From the NCBI GenBank assembly GCA_026182355.1, contig JAPFBL010000576.1:85001-149000 (forward strand): 64,000 bases of DNA, in the 5' to 3' direction. Below the pieces are notes generated by a model that was not told where the DNA came from, made no database searches, and was given only the letters and a program-made list of their open reading frames with translations. This stretch comes from Hermatobates lingyangjiaoensis (taxonomy: Eukaryota > Arthropoda > Insecta > Hemiptera > Hermatobatidae). The position numbers were made by a program, and so were the translations under genes. Below are positions 11,474 through 20,766 of this stretch, one piece after another (position 1 is the first letter of the stretch; the number at the start of each line of letters is the position of its first letter).

Positions 11474-12034
11474 CAGTGGCGTAGTAACCATTTTTGTCAA
11501 CCGGGGGCGTTCGTATGATTTGCCCCCCCGGCCATCAAACCCGACAACCGTTGATAATCCGTTAAACTTAACAAATTTTTAGTAATTTTAGACTGTTCTA
11601 ATTAAATACTGACTTTAATCTCATTACAGTACTAGTTTAGATATACAGCCATCATCAAAGAAAACATAAGATTTTTCAAAACTCAAACTTATAATTCAAA
11701 TATAAAAACGACTGTTAAATTCAATTAATTGTCTACGCAAACAAATGTTATTAACTTTCAACTACTTTAAAAAAAAAGTTTTGAAAAATTTGAAATACAT
11801 TTACCTTTAGTTTGCAAATATTACAGTTCTAAAATCCGTTTAAAAACAGTATTATACAAATAAAAAACAAATGCAGTTACAACCACAAAAATTCATTTTG
11901 TTATAAAATTTTAGATTTTTCGTTAGCATTTTATGATTTCAATTCTTTTTCTATAGTCTATTTAAATTCTTAAGAAAATACTCCCCCCTGAAACATCCCC
12001 CCCCCCCACCACCAACCACCATGCCACACCACTG
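11474..12034. mobile_element. hAT-like nonautonomous DNA transposon
   Basis: The ends are CAGTGGCGTAG on the left and CCACACCACTG on the right, an imperfect terminal inverted repeat of the CAGNG type. Eight-base flanks CCTGAAAA and GCTCAAAA agree at six positions and may be a worn target-site duplication, as expected for hAT elements. C-rich subterminal blocks lie at both ends, and there is no transposase. The interior (TACTTTAAAAAAAAAGTTTTG, TCCGTTTAAAAACAGTATTA) is shared with the inverted copy at 37004-37760. Confidence 0.7.
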
Positions 12035-12567
12035 GCTCAAAATAAAGAAAACACCCTAAATTATTTGAAATTTTAACTTGAAATTACTCTAATATGAAGT
12101 TTTTAATGACTGTAGTATACAAGACTGATATCAACAAGGACGGTAACAGTAGTTTGAACATGCCAGAAGCCAGAAGTTGTTAAGTGACGTCAAGGGAGAA
12201 AGATAGAGTGAGAGTGTGTGTCTGAGAGAGAGAGTGAGAGAGAGTAGAAATGTTAGTACGTGTCTGATACGAACACTCCTGGATAGAAGATACCACAGCT
12301 AGGCTAATGTAACCCTACGGCATCTCAACAACACTGAGAAACACCCTCAACTCACTTTTCAACGACAATGAGAACCATTGAACATACACGGCTAAACTGC
12401 CACATATATATCTTCAGCCTTCACTTTCACGTACAACTGATATTTATCAACAATTCTTCCTCAGCTTAATAGTTGCGGACAAAATAAAAAAACTGTAATA
12501 AGTAAATATCAAATCACAGAAATAAATCTAGTTTTTCAGTTCGAAGAATCATTTCATGTAATATATA

Positions 12568-12850
12568 TATATTCAATGATCAAACCACAATAAGAAACGG
12601 GAAAACAAGACTAAGATCTTTCAACCGTAACAAGCGGTCTTCATCAGAGTCAAAAAACAAACTGAAACACTAGATGCAGAGAACATCTGGTGAGGGGTTG
12701 AGAAGAGTGGTATTTTAAAAGGGTGAAAGCCCAGGAAAGGACTAATGTCCAGAAAGGGATGTTTGGGGGAAACAAAGGAGTACAGTAAGAAAGAGTAAAA
12801 AACTATCCGCTAGCTGTCAACCCTCTTAGGAGAGGCTATTGCCATCGTAA
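12568..12850. mobile_element. family A monomer with full interior
   Basis: Starts like the left arm of family A foldbacks (CAATGATCAAACCACAATAA, antisense core, CAGAGTCAAAAAACAAACTG) but continues into an interior: ACACTAGATGCAGAGAACAT, GGGGTTGAGAAGAGTGG, AGGAAAGGACTAATGTCC, then ACTATCCGCTAGCTGTCAACC. The same interior is at 59140-59350. The perfect palindrome at 23961-24254 stops inside it, at GAGTGGGAGGG. So the family exists as both single-arm and foldback forms. No coding capacity is visible. Confidence 0.75.
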
Positions 12851-12876
12851 TATGTATATATATATATATATATATA
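12851..12876. repeat. (TA)n tract
   Basis: A dinucleotide run that abuts the family D foldback. Nearly every foldback in the window starts or ends at such a run. Confidence 0.9.
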
Positions 12877-13242
12877 TATTCACTGTTTCGTTATTGAGGG
12901 CTAGGTCAAATAAAAGAAAATAAACTCCTTTCTAGGCCGACGTTTCGATGTAGTTGTACATCATCTTCAGGGCTAAAATTAGAGTAAGACTATAATACAT
13001 TTATCAAAACAATCTACAACTCACAAAGAGAAATAACACACACTTTTGTTAAAGTGTGTTATAACTTTAACAAAACTGTGTGTTATTTCTCTTTGTGAGT
13101 TGTAGATTGTTTTGATAAATGTATTATAGTCTTACTCTAATTTTAGCCCTGAAGATGATGTACAAATACATCGAAACGTCGGCCTAGAAAGGAGTTTATT
13201 TTCTTTTATTTGACCTAGCCCTCAATAACGAAACAGTGAATA
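12877..13242. repeat. foldback element, family D, 179-bp arms
   Basis: Arms 12877-13055 and 13064-13242 are complementary with very few mismatches around an 8-base centre. The right arm holds an intact core at 13146-13183: outer stem GCC, CTGAAGA, one extra T, hairpin GATGTA/TACATC, GAA, palindrome ACGT, C, outer stem GGC. The left arm holds the antisense copy. The end text ACGAAACAGTGAATA borders (TA)n. Related diverged copies are at 21248-21412 and 62640-62890. Confidence 0.9.
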
Positions 13243-13289
13243 GAATAGAAGAGGTCAATAACAATTTTTGAGTTTATATATATACAAGA

Positions 13290-13447
13290 TTTCACATAAA
13301 CACGGGAAATAACAATCAATGATCAAACCACAGTATGGGGGAAAAAAAGATTAAGATCTTTCAACCGTAACAAGTGGTCTTCATCAGAGTCAAAAATCCA
13401 ACTGTCTTTTTTTCACATTTCATATGGTGGTTTGATCATTGATATAT
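13290..13447. repeat. short foldback, family A
   Basis: A left arm with GATTTCACATAAACACGGG, an antisense core (complement of CTGATGA with hairpin CCACTTGTTACGG and GAAAGATCTTA) and CAGAGTCAAAAATCC is joined to a truncated right arm carrying only CACATTTCATATGGTGG and TTTGATCATTGAT. The right core is deleted. Confidence 0.75.
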
Positions 13448-13539
13448 TTATATATAATATGCATCATCGAAAAATTGTGATACTGTAAAACATAAATGGT
13501 TGAGCTAAGATAACTTTGATATATATATAATAACAGATT

Positions 13540-13825
13540 TTATATAACAAATTTGATTTGATATAACAGATTCAATAATATATCGAGCGCTGATAGAATA
13601 GGTGTGTTATCTAATCGGGATTTGGTCAAATTTTCTAGAGTCGAAGGTTTTGTCCGGTTAAGATTGTTTTCATTTAAATAATGTAAATTCCATTTTTTTA
13701 GTAAAAAATTCTTACTTCTGTCAATTGAAAAGGTTTTAAAATAAAACCGAAACGTCGGCGATAAGAGTTTGATTTTTGAACCTAGAAAATTTGACCTAAT
13801 CACGGTTTGATAACACACCTAATAT
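13540..13825 (+). mobile_element. Penelope-like terminal repeat, family H
   Basis: Contains AGGTTTTAAAATAAAACCGAAACGTCGGCGATAAGAGTTT at 13728-13768, the family H block also found beside a reverse transcriptase relic at 25560-25860. In the arm, GGTTTT/AAAACC forms a hairpin before GAA, then ACGT, C, GGC. The box before the hairpin is TGAAA rather than CTGANGA. The flanks GATAGAATAGGTGTGTTATC and AATCACGGTTTGATAACACACC are partly complementary, giving a loose foldback. A minus open frame of 92 codons here is not a gene. Confidence 0.6.
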
Positions 13826-13849
13826 ATAATATATAATATATATGTTTTG

Positions 13850-14290
13850 TTAATTATGTCCTTTTTTATGGTGAATAAAAGACATAATGTCAAAGATGGT
13901 GTTTCTAGGATCTTTGCGATATGTTGATGCCTATAGTCTTTGAGTTCCTCACTTCCTATATGAAGTCATGCTGTGCTTGTTCTTCTTCTCGTCTCATCCC
14001 GAGTTTTTTTTTCCCTCCGTCCAGAACAGAGTCATGCCTGGCATTGTTCTTGTGTCGACGGCTTCATTAATCGACCTGTATCCTATGAGGGTGGTTTCAC
14101 ACTTTTTTATGCTTAGCTGCTCCCTTTAAACAGACTAACTGGTGACTCTTTTTTAAACTGTTTGAAGCTTCCCTTCCACGCCCACCGGAAGCACTGCCAA
14201 CCCCTCTTCCTCTGCTACTCACTTCGTTGTTCCAATACTCCTACGCCCTTGAAGCACTCCGGCTTAGATCCATTAATTTCTTTGAATATA
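13850..14290 (-). mobile_element. unclassified GC-richer block, possible retroelement 3' end
   Basis: On the minus strand this is mRNA-like and richer in GC than its surroundings (GGATACAGGTCGATTAATG, GGCATGACTCTGTTCTGG). It has no long open frame and no second copy in the window. It could be the 3' end of a non-LTR element or a remnant of a transcribed region. I do not recognise it. Confidence 0.25.
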
Positions 14291-14411
14291 TAAAGTGATT
14301 ACACGGAGAGATATCTGCTTGAATACCATAATTATATTGTTTTACTTAATTAATTAAGCATATGTGTGTTATCTTAATACAAAACTGCAAAATAAATGTC
14401 CATATATATAT

Positions 14412-14646
14412 ATAACAGTTCAAAATTGAATATAGGTAGCAGACAAAGTAAATAAACACACATACAAACTCGGTTACTAGCCATAGCGCTACAACGTGCT
14501 TGGTCTGCCTTTCTGTTTTCTCCTGAAGACGGATTGCACGAAAATTTGAATTTGTAAGTGTGTTGCTTTACTTTTTTGTGTTACCTATATTCAATTTTGA
14601 ACTGTTATTCTGTTGTTCAGTTTGGATCGTCTTTAACTTTACTAAG

Positions 14647-14650
<4 letters not shown>
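14412..14650. repeat. foldback element, family E
   Basis: AACAGTTCAAAATTGAATAT at 14413 pairs with ATATTCAATTTTGAACTGTT ending near 14606. The right arm has CTCCTGAAGACGGATTGCACGAAAATTTG at 14519-14547, a family E core with a weak CGG hairpin, followed by GTAAGTGTG. The outer right end carries the shared box TTTGGATCGT (14620), then (TA)n. Confidence 0.7.

Positions 14651-14700
<50 letters not shown>
14650..14700. repeat. (TA)n tract, about 50 bp
   Basis: A long uninterrupted dinucleotide run directly joined to the left arm of the large palindrome. Confidence 0.95.
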
Positions 14701-14705
<5 letters not shown>

Positions 14706-15712
14706 CAATATAAACAAAGAAACATAGAGAAATCAAAAGAACACACTTACAGTCTCTAATTTTCGGTTTGAACCGTCTTCAGGAGAGATAAGAGAGGGAA
14801 ACCAAGCGCACTGGTTCAGAGACGGTTGGAGACCAACAGTGTTGCCGCATGCGCGCCCGTTCACAGAAAATAAGGTAGACAGGAATCAATTTATAATTAC
14901 ATTAAATTAATAGAATATGAAAACAATAAATAAATAAAAGAAAAAATTGAAAAATTAAGGGAAATTGATACATATTAACGAACAGAGAAATTGATACATA
15001 AACAAAAGTACTGACTAAGCTATGATAGAATAAAATAAAACTAAGAATACAAATAATAATAATAAATGAAATAATTTATTAAAAAAATTGAGATAAAATA
15101 TCAAAAGGCAAGGAACTTTTAAACATTATTTCTGCGACAAATACCCCCTGATTGCAAAGATCTCACACTACGAGCCTCCGAAGAAGCCCATATTTGGCTA
15201 TTAAGTGCGCCCAGTGCACCTGGCCTCAATCTAAAGCGATAATGTTTAAAAGTTCCTTGCCTTTTCATATTTTATCTCAATTTTTTTAATAAATTATTTC
15301 ATTTATTATTATTATTTGTATTGTTAGTTTTATTTTATTCTATCATAGCTTAGTCAGTACTTTTGTTTATGTATCAGTTTCTCTGTTCGTTAATATGTAT
15401 CAATTTCCCTTAATTTTTCAATTTTTTCTTTTATTTATTTATTGTTTTCATAAATTTATTGTTTCCATTAATTTAATGTAATTATAAATTGATTCCTGTC
15501 TACCTTATTTTCTGTGAACGGGCGCGCATGCGGCAACACTGTTGGTCTCCAACCGTCTCTGAACCAGTGCGCTTGGTTTCCCTCTCTTATCTCTCCTGAA
15601 GACGGTTCAAACCGAAAATTAGAGACTGTAAGTGTGTTCTTTTGATTTCTCTATGTTTCTTTGTTTATATTGAACTATATTTGTCCGTTTTGGATCGTAT
15701 TTCCAACGAAAA
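14701..15712. repeat. giant foldback, family B, arms about 430 bp
   Basis: The left arm 14701-15129 and right arm 15239-15677 are nearly perfect complements around a 109-base unique centre (15130-15238). The right arm has an intact core at 15592-15625: TCTC, CTGAAGA, C, hairpin GGT-TCAA-ACC, GAA, AATT, A, GAGA, then GTAAGTGTG. The same core is antisense at 14747-14796. The inner arm is AT-rich and does not encode a protein. Right of the arm is the terminal box TTTGGATCGTATTTCC, then (TA)n at 15719. It is the longest foldback here and looks young. Confidence 0.92.
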
Positions 15713-15737
15713 AAAGGGTATATATATATATATATAT

Positions 15738-15855
15738 TAAAAATTGAGGATAGGTAGCACAAAAAGTAAAGAAACACACTTACAAACTCAAATTCTCGGG
15801 CAATCCGTCTTTAGGTGAAAAGAGAAAGAGAGACCATGCAAGTTGTAGCTATATG
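15738..15855 (-). repeat. single arm of family E
   Basis: Antisense family E arm: AAAATTGAGGATAGGTAGCAC, ACACACTTACAAACTCAAATT, CTCGGGCAATCCGTCTTTAGG and AAAGAGAGACCATGCAAG. The core box in sense is CTAAAGA (CTGAAGA with one change). No partner arm follows. Confidence 0.6.
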
Positions 15856-15869
15856 TAACCCTGTTATAC

Positions 15870-16183
15870 ATATAACATATTGAAAAATATATTGACCGTT
15901 TGATAGAATAGGTGTAATATCTAATCTACGTCTGAACGAGTGACAGTGTCACGTATTCACTCAGACTACAGTCGTTAAAATCCACAGACTCTTTTTCTTT
16001 GTAAAATAATTTGTAATGTACTATATAGTTTCTCTGTTTCAAAATTTATACTTCTGCCTATGAAAAAGGTTTTAAATAAAAACCGAAACGTTGGCAATGA
16101 GAGTTTAATTTGAACCTGAAGAACTGACCGAGTCCCAATAAACGTTAGTTTTGTTCCTATTCCACAGTCGATACTTTTATCAA

Positions 16184-16187
<4 letters not shown>
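15870..16187 (+). mobile_element. Penelope-like terminal repeat, family H
   Basis: Contains CTGCCTATGAAAAAGGTTTT, the hairpin GGTTTT-AAAT-AAAACC, GAAACGTTGGCAATGAGAG and then TTTAATTTGAACCTGAAGAACTGACCGAGTCC (16049-16135). The last part continues to a TATTGAC-type segment and ends ACTTTTATCAATATT beside (TA)n. The same block at 25600-25680 runs directly into reverse transcriptase remnants, which is why I assign this to a Penelope-like element. The outer stem TGCC/GGCA is intact. Confidence 0.65.

Positions 16188-16228
<41 letters not shown>
16188..16228. repeat. (TA)n tract
   Basis: Uninterrupted run of about 40 bp next to a family H terminal repeat. Confidence 0.95.
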
Positions 16229-16230
<2 letters not shown>

Positions 16231-16369
16231 CTTGTATTTTTTCTTTCTTACTGTGTTTGCTCTCTGGTGACATAAGCGTGTTACCATAACTTGCTTCTTG
16301 ATAAGTTTCTTTGTCTTCCTGAGTAACGTTTTTGTTATTATACGAGTATATAAACTAGATAACACACTT

Positions 16370-16730
16370 CTTACCACAAACATGTTTCAACTCCTTGCTA
16401 GAGCCATCTTCGGAGCAAACATGATTCTCAACTCTTCGTAATAGAGCAGATTAACCATGTTTTAACCAGACATGGCAAATTTAATGGCTACTTGGATCGT
16501 TTTAACATTCCTGAATCAGCTCTGTACTTAATTCCAGTGTTCAAACGCCGGATATGACCTTGATTGAGCTCTCCTAATTCCCAACACATCATATTAAGAA
16601 AACTTCCATCTTATGTAGATTAAACTCACCACCAAACAAAGCCGTACTTTTATCTAATTTACTTCATTGTTTCATGAAGTTCTTAAATACCATAGACCTC
16701 GAGCCGTGTTCAAGATCTATGGTATTTATA
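16370..16730 (-). mobile_element. family K core with retroelement-like flank
   Basis: On the minus strand 16376-16415 reads CCGAAGATGGCTCTAGCAAGGAG, then TTGAAACATGT: a near-CTGAAGA box, hairpin GCTC/GAGT-like, GAA and palindrome ACATGT. Upstream on the same strand the sequence is GC-richer and protein-like for short stretches (GHIRRLNTGIKYRADSGM around 16500-16550, then a stop). This could be the coding end of a retroelement that carried the core. A separate 12-bp hairpin (AATACCATAGA) sits at 16686-16725. Confidence 0.35.
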
Positions 16731-17950
16731 TGAAATATATATACAGAAACTCACGCATATGATCAAATTCAAATTAAAAAACTTCCTACTAAAAACTTAT
16801 ATTTGAAGTTGTAATTAACATAATTTTATTCATATATTGCTACTATATATTGTAATATAACACATATTATAATATATTGATATGAAGTGACATATTGTAG
16901 ATATGTATTTTAATTTACTTTAAATCAATGCTTCTTAAATACAATAGATATTACAATTTCATTTCGCTACAAACGAAATCAAATATACACATGTAATATA
17001 AACAAATGTAGTATGTAAAACTATCGTAATAAACTCCCTCCAAGTAGGAGTACTACTAAGGTACTGCTAAGAGTAGATTAATTGTGATAACCACATGTAT
17101 ACTATCTAGAGTTGCATTTTATAGTTAAATATTTATTTAACATCTTAAATATGATAATGCTCTTAAGTTTATGTTCTCATAACCATTTAATTAAAAGACC
17201 AGATACTAATCTGTTATTTTGCCATTTTTCTTCATATACTTGTTACTTATCTTCACTAAATTACATTTTCTGGAGTTTTAATTTTTATTGAGGTTAAATT
17301 TATTATTATTTAGATTGTATTCTAGGTGTTAATTTTAATTAGAAAGATACTGTTACAAATAACCCGTACATTTTATACTCTTGTTTTTATTTCTCATAAA
17401 TATAGACGTAGAAGCAGAGTAGTAAAAATTACAGTGAAAACTTCTTGAATAGTTTTCAATGAATAATAGGAAATTTGAACGAGAGAATATAAAACCAAAG
17501 TCATTTATGTTTGGCTTTATGTTTGTAGGTCACCTCTATTTACAACGGTTTATGACGCAAAAGCTGAGATGAAACCACTGTTTCACGACTAACTTCTGAC
17601 ATAAAGTTACTTTAAACTAAATTTAACGTCACCTTTACTTCTATATTACTAAATGTAAATGTAAATGAAAACAACGATTTATAAAATACGATTAACCATT
17701 CAACATTAGAATTAAACACTACTATGGTAAAAAAAAATTTAAATACGTTTTGAATAAAACATTACCAATATATTTAATAAGGAAAAAGTAGTTTTTAAAT
17801 CACTAATATTAAAACTTTAATAATACAATGCAACGCTTATTTGCATCTCAAGTCTAAAAGTGGTAGAAGAGTAGAGAGTATTTGTAATTTCTTTTCAGTG
17901 TACTCTTTTGTGAATTTAGTTTACATACGAGTATATACATATATATATAC
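16731..17950. other. AT-rich unique stretch, no gene seen
   Basis: No repeat ends, tandem arrays or convincing open frames. Short AT-rich words recur but nothing is assignable. Confidence 0.55.
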
Positions 17951-17957
17951 TATATAC

Positions 17958-18124
17958 ATCAGCTCAAAAACGAAGAAAAGCAACACACAGAGAAAGACAC
18001 ACCTACAAACTCAAATTTTCGAATGATCCGTCTTCAGGAGAAAATAGAATGGGCGACCAAGTACGCCGGAAACACAACGACAGGAAACCCACGGTGTGTT
18101 GCTTTTCTTCGTTTTTGAGCTGAT
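17958..18124. repeat. foldback with perfect 31-bp ends, family E inside
   Basis: ATCAGCTCAAAAACGAAG and the following 13 bases (17958-17988) are exactly complementary to 18094-18124. Between them is an antisense family E core (complement of CTCCTGAAGACGGATCATTCGAAAATTTG) and the block GGGCGACCAAGTACGCCGG. Confidence 0.85.
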
Positions 18125-18163
18125 TTGCTCCAGTCTTGATTGTTTTTTCTAATTTCGAGTGAA

Positions 18164-18183
18164 ATATATATATATATATATAT
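18164..18183. repeat. (TA)n tract
   Basis: Short run between two foldbacks; another lies at 18228-18242. Confidence 0.9.
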
Positions 18184-18243
18184 AAATATAATCGATAAAA
18201 ATATTTCGCATAATAACGTGAAATCTTTATATATATATATATA

Positions 18244-18545
18244 CTTTTTCGTTAGAAATACGATCCAAAACGGACAAATGTAGTTCAATTTAGAAAAAGA
18301 GACACAGAGAAATCAAAAGCACACATTTACGGTATCTAATTTTTGGTTTGAACCGTCATTAGGAGAGATAACAGAGGGAAACCAAGCGCACTGGAGACCC
18401 GTCGGTCTCCAACCGTCTCTGAACCAGTGGTCTTGGTTTCCCTCTCTTATCTCTCCTGGAAACGGTTTAAACCGAAAATTAGAGACAGTAAGTGTGTGCT
18501 TTTGATTTCTCTATGTTTCTTTTTCTACATTGAACTATATACATA
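18244..18545. repeat. foldback element, family B
   Basis: Left end: TTTCGTTAGAAATACGATCC, the antisense shared terminal box, then AATGTAGTTCAAT, the antisense core and GGAAACCAAGCGCACTGG. The right half is the complement, with its core CTCTCCTGGAAACGG-TTTAAACC-GAAAATTAGAGAC at about 18450-18486 and a GTAAGTGTG follow-on. The right CTGANGA box has mutated to CTGGAAA. The arms differ at many sites. Confidence 0.85.
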
Positions 18546-18555
18546 TCTATAATCT

Positions 18556-18745
18556 AGATTCACAAAAAAGAACACACACAAAGGGAATCACATAAATTCA
18601 CTGCTATATTTCAACCTTGTCATCATCAGGACGATGAATGTGAATCGCTCAGACGGCTGAAGAGAAGTCTCCTTGAAGAGGCACTCAATCAGTGTAGCCA
18701 ACTTACTGAGGGGTTGAGACAAGAGGAGAAAATTTAAATAACAAC
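18556..18745 (-). repeat. single arm, family W
   Basis: On the minus strand: CGTCCTGATGATGACAAGGTTGAAATATAGCAGTGAATTTATG around 18595-18640. It has CTGATGA, a hairpin, GAAATATA and a decayed outer stem. Beyond is a GC-richer interior (GAGAAGTCTCCTTGAAGAGG, GGGGTTGAGACAAGAGGAG). The latter words resemble the interior of family A, hinting at a shared backbone. Confidence 0.6.
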
Positions 18746-20250
18746 AAAAACAAATATATATAATTAAAAATATTTCAAATAAGAATTATTAAAATTTAGT
18801 AAAAAAACAAAGAAATATAAAAATAAGTAATTAAATAAAATATTAAATAAATTAGCAAGAATTAAAAAGAATAATTAACGATTGAATTTAAGCGCAGACA
18901 CACATATACCTCCCGGGAGACTAATAGGAGCTTGTTTTGAACCTCTCAGAATGAAATTAGCATTAGTTTTATAGGAATTTCATTTTTTAAAATATAACAT
19001 CGATTCACAATACTTTGAATAGCTTAACTGTAAAACATAGAAGGAGCTAAAATAGAATATGAAAATAAACAACATTAATATAACATAACTAAAAGTTGAA
19101 AGTTTTTACAACTAAAGTTTCCGTACCATTTGGAGTGATACGACCAATTTTACACCCTGATTCAATCTACTATCAGTTAGATGTAAAACATGGTGAAAGT
19201 TGGGAATTAGCAGGGGAACAAATTAGAGTTAAAACGGAAAAGTTTATTCAACAAAGTCTTTTAGGCAAATACTGTTTCCACAACTGTCTTTGATACGCCT
19301 ATTTATAAAATTTTGTCATTTGAATTCCCTAAAACAATTTCCCTCTACTCTCTGCACTGTCATGCTATTAGCTAATTGTTCGTAAAAATAATTATTTTTA
19401 TAAAGTAAGTAAAGAATTGTAAAAAAAAAAAATAAAAGTTTCTTAAAAATTTAAAAGTTTTAACCATTGTAATTTTTTTTTTTTATAATTTGCTTGCAAA
19501 TATTATGGAAATCCTAAAGTTATAATGACAAGGGTTCTTAGGGGAGTGCTGAAATAAAGTATACAAAAAAAAAAAAAAAGAATTCCTGTTATTCTTTGTC
19601 CTTAAGAAGAGGGTAAATAGGGTGGTGGGTAACAATAATCGGGAGAATTTTCAGGTGGAAAAAGGGGGATGAAAATACATTGTTGAAAGGGATGGACAGA
19701 GAACAAAAGAACCTGGGCTGCAGTGCATTCCTTTCTAAGAAGGAAGCGGTAGGGGAGAAGAGTTGGTGGAAAGTACTATTTTGCCTGGAACATCCCTTAA
19801 TATAATCTGACAGCTTGAAGATATATCCGTTTCACACCCATGTTTACCTCAAGCAGTTATCATTTTTATCGCCAAGACACACCAATTGGGCTCTAATAAA
19901 AACGAAATCACATTTTAAATTATAACGACTAAAACTGTAGAAGTATAAATATACCGCTTCAAAATAAACATATAAACTAAAAACTTGAAAAATGACAGTA
20001 ATATCACATTTTATGTTCTTTATTATAATTTTTATTTCCTTTACTTCTTTTATCATTACATTTGAATCATTAAGAAACAAATGTAATTGGTATAGTATCC
20101 TATATATTTAAGTCAAGTACGTTTACCTGGGCGGGATAAGACAAAATAAACGTAAACTTAATGCAAAAAGATTTTGCGTTGAAAAATAAGCAGGAACTTA
20201 TATAACCCATAATAAAATGTAATTATATATATATATAGATAGATAGATAA
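18746..20250. other. AT-rich stretch with one GC-richer patch, no gene called
   Basis: Mostly AT-rich. At 19096-19293 a 65-codon plus-strand frame with balanced composition (PFGVIRPILHPDSIYYQLDV) ends in TGA. It has no homolog that I recognise, no clear splice sites and no partner exon, so I do not call it a gene. At 19590-19800 there is a purine-rich, GC-richer patch of unknown nature. Confidence 0.4.
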
Positions 20251-20254
20251 ATCT

Positions 20255-20396
20255 TACCTATAAGATAAGTTACCAGCCATTGTGTCTACAACGTGCTTGG
20301 TCTCCCTTTCTCTTTTCTTTTGAAGACGGATTGCCAAAAATTTTAGTTTGTAAGTGTTTTTCCTTACTTTGTGTGCTACCTATCTTCAATTTTAAA

Positions 20397-20400
<4 letters not shown>
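20255..20400 (+). repeat. single arm, family E
   Basis: GTTACCAGCCATTGTGTCTACAACGTGCTTGG, CTTTTGAAGACGGATTGCC, AAAAATTTTAGTTTGTAAGTG and CTACCTATCTTCAATTTTAAACTG correspond to the sense arm at 14460-14607. The box is TTGAAGA and the GAAA has become CAAA. It ends at (TA)n. Confidence 0.65.

Positions 20401-20434
<34 letters not shown>
20400..20434. repeat. (TA)n tract
   Basis: Run of about 34 bp between a family E arm and the family C foldback. Confidence 0.95.
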
Positions 20435-20435
<1 letters not shown>

Positions 20436-20682
20436 CAATTAAAATAAGCAGTGACACATAAACAGAAACACAACAAAGACTCACTTTTCAATATTTCGAC
20501 CGTAATGGCGGTCGTCCTCAGGAGAAGAAGTGAATTGACGGAGGGACGACAGTCAACTGACGACTGCCATTACGGTCGAAATATTGAAAAGTGAGTCTTT
20601 GTTGTGTTTCTGTTTATATGTCACTGCTTATTTTAATTGTTATTTGTCCTGCCGGATCGTTTTTCGTTTATCATGGTATATA
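20435..20682. repeat. foldback element, family C
   Basis: Left AACAATTAAAATAAGCAGTG pairs with right CACTGCTTATTTTAATTGTT. The left arm, read on the minus strand, has an intact core at 20484-20527: outer stem CTTCTC against GAAAAG (five of six paired), CTGAGGA, C, hairpin GACCG/CGGTC, GAA, palindrome ATAT, T. The right-hand hairpin is damaged (CTGCC in place of the GACCGCC segment). The right end continues into the shared box GCCGGATCGTTTTTCG (20652), then (TA)n. Confidence 0.88.
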
Positions 20683-20766
20683 TATATATATATATATAAT
20701 ATATATATACGAGTATATATTTGTATAGGTAGGCAGCAAATCTTCTTTTAAACATATTTAATTGAA

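Noticed and set aside
19096..19293. 65-codon frame with balanced composition
   Set aside because: No recognised homolog, no splice sites that I can fix, and no neighbouring exon; noted but not called a gene.
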